In this document: positions 55,184 through 64,000 of the stretch, in pieces | Layout of the letters: each line of letters opens with the position of its first letter | Numbering within the stretch: position 1 is the stretch's first letter | Origin: Wolfiporia cocos | Taxonomy: Eukaryota > Basidiomycota > Agaricomycetes > Polyporales > Phaeolaceae | NCBI GenBank assembly: GCA_029448655.1 | Contig: JACCLO010000006.1 | Coordinates: 3,706,007-3,770,006 of the forward strand | DNA length: 64,000 bases | Direction of reading: 5' to 3' | Notes under the pieces: generated by a model | Told to the model about the DNA's origin: nothing | Database searches by the model: none | What the model saw: the letters and a program-made list of their open reading frames with translations, nothing else | Program-made: the position numbers and the translations under genes

Positions 55184-58100
55184 TGGTGCCAACGGCCTAG
55201 TCACTGCCTCTTTTGTACAAGTCTTACTGCTCGCTCAGATTGGTGCCTAGAGACAATCGGTCTAGCCAAAATGCTTAGATTGAACATAGGAACAAAATGG
55301 CTAGGCGGATTTCTCTGAAAATCAAAATCGAGAAATTTATATGTCCAAATTTGGCCAGTTGTGGGAAAGCAGTACTATATAAGGAAAGTATTGACATCTC
55401 TACCTATCTGACTAATTTAAATATAGTATATCAGTCAAGCTGACGTGCGAGGGTCTCTGGAACACGGTGGTGAGACTTGTATCGACGAGAACTGAATGCC
55501 TGCACCTGTAATTGAGCATCTTTTGTGCCCAATCCTGAGTGATAAGCATCCATCCACCTAACAACCCGGTGCTCCCATTTCCAGATTGTCTCGACACTTA
55601 CCGATGCCAGTGCATCTGGCATATTGGCTTGTAATATTGGAAACGTATAATCACAGTGGTTGCGGAGATACTTCTTGACAGCACCCCAGAAGTATCCAAT
55701 GAAATTCAGCTCACAGTGATATTTTGGTAAAAATATGCACATGTGGCCTGCATTCTCAATGACTTCCTGGACAAGAGTTTTCTGTTCCTTGAAGTCTGGC
55801 TGATTTTCGAGTATGTGCTTGGCACAGCAACTGATCACATCTGGGTCACATTTCCTGTGACACTGCATTCGCAGTCCATCAACCCGGAGGCTTCGCTTGA
55901 TGAGAATTTGTCGAATCCCTTTGGGAAGATTGGGATGATCAGGATGATTGTATGGAAAATTCATTTGTTGGATAATTTTCTGATCATTCTTCATGAACCA
56001 GCCATCACGCATTTGTGCCTGCTTTCCACCAGGGCACAGATTCATGCGTGACACAAGAAGTGCATCCTCAGCGAAGGCAGAATGTCCTTGTGAGTGGTCA
56101 ACAGCAATTAAGGCTTGAAATCCGGGGCCATGCAATTTTTCAAATGTCGGAATGATCTTTGTTTTCAGCTATGATCAATTATTTTGTGAGTCAAGTCTGC
56201 TACAGATTTGTCATGGCATACCTGGTTCACAAACATCTCACCGTTCCAGAAGCCATCATGATTTTTACCATATTCAAGGCCTTGTCCCGCATCCTTCAAC
56301 CAACCAAATGTGGAACAGATTACGTCGCTGCGGTGAATGCCCCTGCCGGGACCCTTTTTTTGTAGTGGCTGCTCATCTTTGAAAACCCAGCTTTTTTTGA
56401 CACCATCATGTGCTTGGGCAGTCATTTTGTCATGCACCACAAACACTAGATGGCACTCAACATAATTTTCTGTTTGCTTGTTGACCTCTTCCAAGACATT
56501 TCCAACAACATACTCGATCATTCATTTTTGATGCTGTGCCATTGCTGGCAGGAAGACTTCTTGACAATACCTGACAACATCTGGCCACTCATGACCATCA
56601 TAATAGAGGCTCTTCTTGTGCTCGATGTACTGGAAGCCTTCTCGATGAAGCCAATCGTGCGCAGTGCTCAGGGAGATTTCTTGGCCAACCTTCAAGTGAA
56701 TCCATGGGAAGAGTTCAAGCTCCATATACTTCTTTAACCCTGCTGGCATCTCCTTACGAATGATCTCTTTCAGATACTGCTGAGCAGCTGCTGGTACCAT
56801 GCTGTTTTTGGTGAATTTGGTGAGTTTTTCGGGATTCATGGCCCATTTGTTTGACTGCACGTATGAGCGTAGCTCCACTTGCACCACAGGGTCCTGTAGC
56901 AATGTATAGGACTTGATATGCCGGCCCTTCAAGGATACGGGAAGTTCTCGCACATTCAACCATCTTCGAGCCCACTTCTGCACCATCCTTACACCCCATT
57001 TTGCAGAAAAGCCATGGCTTTTCGCTGCACATTCCTCTGCCACAGTCATGGAGTGCTTGTATTTGACAATCAAGTGCAGATAGCTCTCAATACAGTGCCT
57101 GCAGCAGGCCTGCAGACTGTTATCACCTGAAATAAAGGTATGTCGCTTTGATTTAATGAATTTCTGGATTGCATCAAGTCCATTCTCGAAGGTCTGCATA
57201 CGGTTCTCCTTGATGTGAGAGCGGGTAATGCGTGCTGGCACTTCAAGCTTGCAGTGCTTTGGAGGGGCGGTTGTCTGGTTGGAGCGGACAGTGCGCTGCT
57301 GCTGTGAGGGGCTGGAATCCACAGTAAGTTCAGCCTCGTCCATTTTGCTCTCTTCCTCCTCCTCATGCATGAGTAACTGTAGCATCGCACTTTGATGCTC
57401 CTGGCTATTGTGGATGTTCTCTTCACTTCCTTCTCCACCTTCAGCACCCACATCTCCGGTTTCGTACTCATCCTCTGATGATGAGATATCAGAGAGATAT
57501 CCACAGAAAATCTTATCTCCACTCAGTGCTGGCTGGCGAACACTTGGAATGGTATGTAAACCACCCTGTTGCTCATTTGACTGCTGCTCTGACAGCTCAG
57601 GACCCTTCTGTGTCGAGAAAAACGAGTGCATGAATTGCGCACCAGAGCTGTGCCCGAAACTCGTCAACACATACATTTTGCCCATGAATTATGATAAGTA
57701 CCTCTTACGGTGAGCCTGTTCATCCCGAAGCTTCTTATCGTGCCTCCGTTTCGTTCTGTCTGACATGCCATTGTAACCCAGAGCCCGGTTGCTCTCTGCT
57801 TGCTTCCAGACGCTCTGAGACATTGGTCTCATTAGGATACCGAAGGCATCCCTGTTGCGTTCTTTCCTCTGCTGTGCCATCTCCAGACTCTGACGCAGCT
57901 CATCACCCTTCAACTCAGACAAATTGTTGTTGTTGTCGTCATCATCTCCGTCATCATCTCCGTCATCATCTCCGTTGTTGCCCTCGTCATCATTCAAGTC
58001 CTCTCCATCTTCATTCTTGTCCGAGGAGATCATGTAACTCACATCCCCCATCCATGACGTGCACTCGTCATCCTCATCTGAGCTTATGCAGAGAACATCT

Positions 58101-58456
58101 CGCACAGCTGATACTTGGGCTTGTGATGTGCACGACTGCTTCCTGGCGCTGGCGTGTGTGCTCAACTGCTTCCCAGTACGTGCACGAGCAGCGGCAGCTT
58201 TGCGTGCTTTCTGTATCTTACTAGAGCGCGGCATGTAGTGAAATAGTACATACACAACAGGCCTGCGCCGTTGCCGTATCTACACCACAACGAGTGTTCA
58301 AATGTTCTCTCCGTGCCGTACTATACCCAAAATGTTTAATCTCAGGGTGCCGCCAGGTACCAGCACTTATGTAAACCCTGCATTAGGGTTAACGTGAAGT
58401 TGCCCACAGGATTTGGCTACTGTACAAAAGAGGCGGTGACTAGGCCGTTGGCACCA
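55184..58456 (-). mobile_element. Tc1/mariner-like DNA transposon, 3273 bp
   Basis: The terminal inverted repeats start TGGTGCCAACGGCCTAGTCA and agree at 35 of 36 positions. Both ends are flanked by TA (55182-55183 and 58457-58458), the target of the Tc1/mariner superfamily. The only gene is the transposase. It is inserted in a degenerate reverse-oriented LTR whose sequence resumes at 58459. Confidence 0.92.
55431..58234 (-). pseudogene. DDE transposase of the Tc1/mariner-like element
   Basis: Exons 58234-57702, 57647-56222 and 56156-55431, with GT-AG introns of 54 nt (57701-57648) and 65 nt (56221-56157). Residues about 1-180 are Lys/Arg- and Asp-rich; an Asp run is encoded by GTCATC-type repeats near 57940. 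The next part looks like the helix-turn-helix DNA-binding region (WGVRMVQKWARRWL). The DDE domain has FVVHDKMTAQAHDG, VDHSQGH and CELNFIGYFWGAVK. In this superfamily the last motif normally carries the third catalytic residue (NxIE); here it is Gly. An in-frame TGA at 56522-56524 also cuts the protein just before the catalytic domain. Both lesions imply no activity. Confidence 0.8.
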
Positions 58457-58819
58457 TAGATGCCTAGACATATAAGACCTTATACTACTACTAATGTCTA
58501 CCCTAATGCAGCTAGTCTGTGCACATGTTGTGGTATCATAGTGATGCCATAAGGCGTCATAATATGGTGCTATCTAGGAATAGTGCAGTATGTCATAGAG
58601 ATGACACTGGCTCTGTAAATATGCCTTGTATGCCATAAATGTGGAGGAAGCAGGCCGCTATGTCATACCTGTCAGATAAGCAGGCCACACTAAGTATAGA
58701 CCTATAATAATAGGCATGATGTCATAGACTGGGCCAGTATGGGCCCTGATGTTGTAAACGATGGAATGTGGGGCCTTGTAAACTAATAATAGTTCTGACC
58801 TCATAGTGTCACAGATTAT

Positions 58820-59940
58820 TGTCACAGATTTGGGACATAGCACATTTTTCGCGCAATTATAGCACCAATTCTGGCCTTATACAAGCCTCTACAAAGTTAT
58901 CCGGGACTTATCCCACCATGCCGAACCTGCCGAGGTATTATAACGGAACCTTACGGCCGAATAGGCCTTAACCTACACGTGACCCATAGCACCGGCCCAA
59001 CGCTACACCACATGACTGATTATGTCATCACTAAGGCAACGTGCTTTGCTGTGCCTCATCCTGTGATCCACGTCATACGTCTAGGTCATAGCACCGCCAC
59101 CGCTACGTCACAACCCCGTCATAGAGTCTAGAGTCCACAAGTCGACCAGCCTCTCCCTGTCAGCGAGCGCCACTTGCATAATAATGGCAACATGACACAA
59201 CAGCTGACTAAGCTCTGTGCCCATCGGTCTACTACGCTGAGAAGCCTAACGACCACCACATGCATCACCGGCACTTCCTAAGCTCCGTGCTTCCCTCAAT
59301 AGCACACGCTTCTATCACCGGCCTTATGCAACCCCCGGACTTCCCGTCACCGGCACAGTCCTACCTCCGGGCTTCTAGACCCGGCAATGTGCAACCTCCG
59401 TGCTTCTCACGCCGGCGTTGCCATACCTCCGAGCCAGCCGCAAGGCCTCGCTCCCACGCCACCACCGGCCTGATCATATCACCGGCTTCTGGCATACCAC
59501 TCGGCCTTCTCGGCCTGAGTCACCAAGGGCCTGGCGAATAGCCATAGTCCCTCAAGGCACCGGTACAACTGGCCTTCCATATACCCGGGCTGCGCCCGCG
59601 TTCCACATGTCCACCGCAAGGTGACACCACCACTCTCTCATTTACCATTGGTCCGGCCATTACCGGCCTCCCACGGTCTCTTAGAGTAGAGTATACGTCA
59701 GCATACGCCGATAGGGTGCACTGACCATTCCTTTAGGGCAGACACACTAGTTAGTAGCACGTGTTCTCACCCTGTACATATTTAAAGACCAAGGCTTGAC
59801 GCCTTGATATCTTAGTTCTATTCTTCTCGGCTACCACCGCAGAAGCACCTCTCACCCTCTGTAGCTTGCCTTCTAACCCCTCACCAACTTGTCTGAGTAA
59901 GACCCTTAAGTTGGTGAGTCCCACAAGATGGCTTGTGTCA
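58820..59940 (+). mobile_element. Solo LTR S, family I/F-like
   Basis: 1121 bp, TGTCACAGATTTGGGACA to GGCTTGTGTCA, duplication ATTAT (58815-58819 and 59941-59945). It shares GGTGAGTCCCACA near its end and TTAGTTCTATTCTTCTCGGC near the predicted RNA start with family I. Confidence 0.9.
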
Positions 59941-59945
59941 ATTAT

Positions 59946-60467
59946 TTTGTGCACATCCAGAATTGTCCTCTCTTACTATGTTTACTGTACTTATTGCACA
60001 TGGCTGGGGTCGATCCAACGACCTGAAGGTCAGTGGGTCATGTGAGTTGTGTCACATGACTTGCCAAACTCTTAGATTAGATAGCAGCACCAGGTACTAT
60101 CACAGGAATCATGTCAGGTGACCCTCCTTCTTATCTAAGATGTCAGGACTATTATTAGTCTACAAGCCTCACATTTTAGGTTTCTATAACCTCATGCCTA
60201 TTATTACCGGCCCAGACTCAGTGTGGTCTGCTTACCTTACAGGTATGACATAGTGGTGCCATTTACTATACACATATGACATACAAGGCTAGTCTTACAT
60301 AGTCAAGTCATCCTCTATGACATACAGTGATATTCTTAGGATACAAAGGACATCATTATGATATACTGCACTATCATTAGAGTAGCACCACACCATGAGG
60401 GCTTATGGCATCATGGGCTATACTTAGCCACTTATGCACAGATCACCTTAGTTTAGAGTGGTCTTAC
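59946..60467. other. LTR-like remainder, no gene
   Basis: This appears to be the continuation of an older LTR beginning near 58807 that hosts solo LTR S. It is AT-rich with a short repeated phrase around GTATGACAT. It stops where the broken Gypsy RT begins near 60468. Confidence 0.45.
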
Positions 60468-61376
60468 TTATTTGCGGTCATACAGACTTCTATATATTAA
60501 GGAACCGACGATCTGCAGCCTGGGGATCGCGATAACAAGCTTTGATCCAGATGCCGTAATTCCCGCTTCGACAAACCTGGCAAGCAGCTTATTAGCTGTA
60601 CATGCAAACTCATACATGAACCTCTGAATATTCGAATTGCCTGCAACAGCCTTGTCGTCATAGTCAGTACTCGGACCCTTCACACCTACATCATCCACAA
60701 AAGCATCAGCTTCGTTCGGTAACATGTCACCCAACGTATGCAATATGCATTGACTGAATTCAGGCATTGCATTAGTATAGCCTTGTGGCAGCCTAGTCAA
60801 TGGCAACGACCCAAAGGGGCATTGGAATGTTGTAAGGTCACGCGAAACTGATGCGAGAATGCAGTTGTCGAAACCTGCCATAATGTCAGCTAGCATAAAA
60901 ATGTGATGCCCTACAAAGCTTTCAGCAAAGTCATCTGGCCATGGAGGTAGCACCGCATCACATATAGTGATAGCGTTAAGGTCACCTAAATTGAATACGA
61001 GTCGCGGATCACCCTGTTTCTTTTTGACCGCAAAATATGCTGTCCGATACGACGCGGAGAATGGCTCAAACTTGCCAGCATCTAATTGGCATTTGATGAC
61101 TGCTTTCACCTTCTCCTCGATGGCCTTCGGAATTCGGATGGACGGTTGTGCCCATGGTACGTGTTCGATCACTGGTATTTCATAGTCAGGAAAGTATCTT
61201 GGGGAGAAAGTACCTCACTCATCGTCAGTCCACGCAAATGCTGCCTGTCACGAAACCACAACATGGACTAGCAAGTCAATTTCTGCATCTGATAAGAAGT
61301 TAGCGGGAATCTTCGCAATCACATCACTCAGCCGCTGCACGGTCCACCGATTGCCTGAGCCGAATTCATACTTCTT
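60468..61376 (-). pseudogene. Gypsy reverse transcriptase relic (different lineage from A and B)
   Basis: The frame 61172-60468 has IEHVPWAQPSIRIPKAIEEK, YFAVKKKQGDPRLVFNLGDL, LPQGYTNAMPEFSQCIL and the catalytic box DAFVDDVGVKGP, with VDD in place of YLDD. The upstream part, from the 61376 end, carries conserved pieces (KIPANFLSDAEIDLL, AAFAWTDDE, SPRYFPDYEIP) separated by stops. It breaks off after the RT palm at 60468, so RNase H and integrase are gone. This lineage is common in basidiomycete genomes, usually as debris. It lies about 3 kb from the telomere. Confidence 0.85.
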
Positions 61377-62557
61377 TCAGGGTCTCGGTTCAATTGGTAG
61401 CGGCATCAACTCAGGTATAGCAATAGGTTTGAATTTCTGTGTGAATGGGTTAGGCATATACGATGGCACTGGGCACACCTTTCGGTCAATGGGCTTATAT
61501 CTTTTCAATGCTACTGTCACGCTATAATGCATTTGTACACGTTTGCGCCATGCTGAAGGGACTGGAGTCAAAGGAATGGGGCTTGCTGCAGTATAATCCT
61601 GTAACAACCTGTCAGAAGAGTCTGGTGGATCAATCTGGGAAGCTATCGATAACTCTGAATCTGTGAGTGTAGAGATGTCGCTCGCAACACAATGAAAAAT
61701 GTTACCCAACCTAGGAATTTCTGAGGACGCGATACTACCTATCGAGGCCAGTTCAGACATCACGCCTCTCTTCAAAAATCCTTGCGCGACACGAGTCCTG
61801 TCATGAACACTAATTTCTCCTTGTTTCGGTCAGTGCCTGTGTCGACAATATGCACCTGTATCGGCGTCATGGATCGATCACCGTTGCGATGTGCCACAAG
61901 GTACATTCCGTTCTTCCTTTCATATTCTAGATTAGCTGCCACCCACTGTAACCATGGCTGCCCGAGAATCCCATTGTGTTGCCCTAAGTCAGTCAGGGTG
62001 ACAAAGAAATGGTGATCAAACCTTTCCCCCCCAATCTCGACAGGTGCGTCACGGATGCAGCCCTCAAGTGGTGTAAGCATACCATTAATACCTTTGAGTG
62101 TCCACCCACACCCATCTGGATCGATAGCTAGGTTAGTCTGATCCCACACTTTCTTCAATATTAAGTTCAGCTTTGATCCTGAGTCTACGAGGTACATTAC
62201 TGCCTCAGTCCCAAACATCCCTTGTACAACTCCACATGCCATTGCAAAGAATCGTTCCTGTCCAACTGCCACAGCATAAACGTCAGCGTGCTGCGTTATT
62301 ACCTCTTTGAGGTTCTCACCCTCCTGTAAGCTCAGCATCACCGACCCCTCTGTCACGACATTCTCGACTGCCTCTTTCTCATCTTCAACTGTGGCTATCC
62401 AAATTGCTTGTGCCACAGATCCACCTACCTCCTTGCGCGTCTTCGTGAGTGCCACAAAACGCTTCTGCAAGGTAGGCGAAATTCCTATTATCTGTCTCAG
62501 TTGCAGTGTTAGCTTCTGATCAAGTATCTGATTAGCGACGTTGTCGGCGGACACCAT
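61377..62557 (-). pseudogene. Protease and linker of the telomere-proximal Gypsy relic
   Basis: The frame 62557-61772 contains an aspartic protease signature, AVMYLVDSGSKLNLI, then ILGQPWLQW typical of the second half of retroviral-type proteases. The frame 61775-61377 carries the Pro-rich linker towards RT (PSYMPNPFTQKFKPIAIPEL) in another phase. The two overlap with a shift, so the polyprotein is broken between protease and RT. The flap and dimer parts cannot be judged. Confidence 0.75.
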
Positions 62558-62560
62558 ATC

Positions 62561-63322
62561 CTATACGTCAGACGTGAACCTCGTCTGCTTCAGATGAGGA
62601 GGCATGTCCCTCTTGTGCACAGTTACCTGATCCTTTTTCCTAGTCTTCCAACCCTCTTCCATGTTCACGGCTGGTGGCTTCTTGCTCGCAGCCTTACCAT
62701 CCACTTTCGCTGTCGGCGTCATCTTTGTAGCTTCAGACAGCCCCACAACCTTACCCTTCGACCTATCGTTAGTGTGCCTGTATTCAAACCTCTTGGCTAT
62801 CGGCTCTTCATTGCTTGACTCCCCATCCTCTGCTGTCGACTTCTTGGCTTGTGCTCGAGTAGCTGCAAAAGTGTTCAGCACCCTCAATGAGTATGCATAT
62901 ACGTCACCTTCGATCAATTGTTCACCGTCAACTAACACCCCTAGGCTCGAACAGGTACCTGAGGGACCTGCAACATTAGACATGTCACGGTCCTTTTCCT
63001 TACCGAAAGAGATCTCCTCTTGCAGCACCACTGCAATGCCGCCACGTTGCCCGGCAGGCATCATCAGTAAGTTTGCTCCGTTCGCTTGAATGACCTTCCC
63101 AGTTGCTGGGGAAAACTGACACATCTTTTCTGCAATTAGTGCTATCGTCTCTGGACACTCACTCATCCCAATCGGATGATCGAGATTGACACCCTCCGTC
63201 TTGCCACACATGAAACATGTATGTGGTGCCCTTTCCATCTGGATTAGATGTATGCTATGGAAACTTGGGGTATTTTGCAACTGTTTTCTACTGTTGCTGA
63301 GGATTGTGGAGTTGGCTAGCAA
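62561..63322 (-). pseudogene. Gag-like remnant with zinc finger, telomere-proximal
   Basis: The clearest part starts near 63238 with MERAPHTCFMCGKTEG and a later Cys, giving a CxxC...H...C knuckle like that at the end of Gag in this lineage. A Lys- and Ser-rich stretch (RAQAKKSTAEDGESSNEEP) follows. The N-terminal Gag core is absent; towards the telomere the sequence becomes AT-rich with no coding. Thus the element lost its 5' end next to the telomere. Confidence 0.65.
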
Positions 63323-63836
63323 CTGTTTTGTTCTTAGCAGAAGTCTATGTTGTGTCAGCAGATTGAGATGTGACAGAGACAGAATTGTGAGAGATAGATA
63401 AGAGATTGTGAGAGCTGAGATGGTATGTGTGATGATAGGTGATGGGACTATGTAGGAGTGTAGTAGGTGAGATGACGTTAGTTAGATGAGTGAGTGAGAT
63501 TTAGATTGTTGGATTAAGGGTAGGTATGGAGGATGAATGTGATAGAGATGATAAAAGTGTGTGTGGTAGTTTGGGGATGATTTGATTTTGGGTGAATTTA
63601 TTTGAAGTTGTGGGAATTTTAAAAGAATTTAATGGGGTTGTGTGAGTGTTGTATATATTTATGTGGGGTCATGTGAGTATGAAATGAAATTATGTGGGGT
63701 TATGTGAGTATGAAATGAAATTATGTGAGGTTATGTGGTGTCAATTGAAATTATATGGTATTATTTGGAGTTGGATTCAATTAGTTAACGTCAAATAAAT
63801 TTTAAATTTTAAATTTAAATTTAATTTTGCATTTTA
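63323..63836. repeat. AT-rich subtelomeric spacer
   Basis: A purine-rich plus strand with many short near-repeats such as TTATGTG(A/G)GG and GAGTATGAAATGAAATTATG (63676-63725). It ends in AAATTTTAAATTTAAATTTA just before the telomere. No gene. Confidence 0.7.
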
Positions 63837-64000
63837 AGGGTTAGGGGTTAGGGGTTAGGGGTTAGGGGTTAGGGGGTTTGGGGTTGGGGGTTGTGGGTTA
63901 GTGCTTAGGGGTTAGGGGGTAGGGGTTAGGGGTTAGGGGTTAGGGGTTAGGGGTTAGGGGTTAGGGGTTAGGGGTTAGGGGTTAGGGGTTAGGGGTTAGG
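63837..64000 (+). repeat. Telomere, (TTAGGGG)n
   Basis: About 23 units of the 7-bp repeat TTAGGGG, running to the last base, with the G-rich strand 5'-3' outward, as expected at a right chromosome end. A degenerate patch at about 63876-63922 includes GTTTGGGG, GTTGGGGG and GTTAGTGC; the distal part is regular. Confidence 0.97.

Noticed and set aside
55431..58234. KDZ or other basidiomycete transposase class
   Set aside because: The TA duplication, TIR length and VDHSQGH plus NFIGYFWG motifs fit the Tc1/mariner superfamily better.

Overview
This is the right end of a fungal chromosome, almost certainly from a mushroom-forming basidiomycete (Agaricomycete). The last ~165 bases are a TTAGGGG telomere array whose G-rich strand points out of the window. 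The few host genes have many 45-85 nt GT-AG introns, and the Crinkler-kinase, aldose epimerase, DDE transposase and 'FVDD' Gypsy reverse transcriptase families all fit a basidiomycete. Species assignment is not possible from sequence alone.

Layout. 0-10.5 kb: remains of the gene-bearing part: one apparently intact five-exon Crinkler-type gene with a kinase-like C-terminus (1923-3986, minus), two broken relatives (616-1748), an aldose 1-epimerase relic split by a 1.28-kb MULE-like element that carries its own SWIM-finger gene (4085-6814), pieces of a membrane protein, and a hAT MITE containing an LTR that itself contains an LTR. 10.5-51.5 kb: a deep nest of LTR retrotransposons. The main residents are two copies of an autonomous Ty3/Gypsy chromovirus (family A: 15959-21850 minus, 40830-51471 plus), one copy of a relative (family B, 29764-40438), a non-coding LARD (family I, now in three pieces), two TRIM-like elements (H, K2) and about ten solo LTRs. 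Most insertions are bounded by 5-bp target-site duplications that I could read directly. 51.5-60.5 kb: older LTR debris plus a 3.27-kb Tc1/mariner-like transposon (55184-58456) with TA duplications and a dead three-exon transposase. 60.5-63.3 kb: a broken Gypsy gag-PR-RT relic of another lineage. 63.3-64.0 kb: AT-rich subtelomere and telomere.

How the parts relate. Families A and B encode, in order, an extra coiled-coil ORF1, Gag, and a Pol with protease, RT, RNase H, integrase, chromodomain and a C-terminal dUTPase. Families A, B, I, H and K all lack a tRNA-type primer site. Instead an 11-nt sequence lies 2 nt after the 5' LTR and is exactly complementary to an 11-nt segment inside the LTR; in A, B, I and K that segment starts 34 nt after the start of the TATA box. 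This is the hallmark of Tf1/sushi-type self-priming, and its presence in the non-coding families I, H and K suggests they were mobilised by A- or B-like proteins.

Three separate target-site duplications (GGGAG for solo LTR F3, TACGT for LARD I, CTCTT for family A) have their two halves at opposite ends of the 10.5-41 kb stretch and in opposite orientation. They can only be reconciled if the ~19-kb block between the two inverted family-A copies has been flipped, either by recombination between the copies or by an assembly misjoin at the near-identical repeats.
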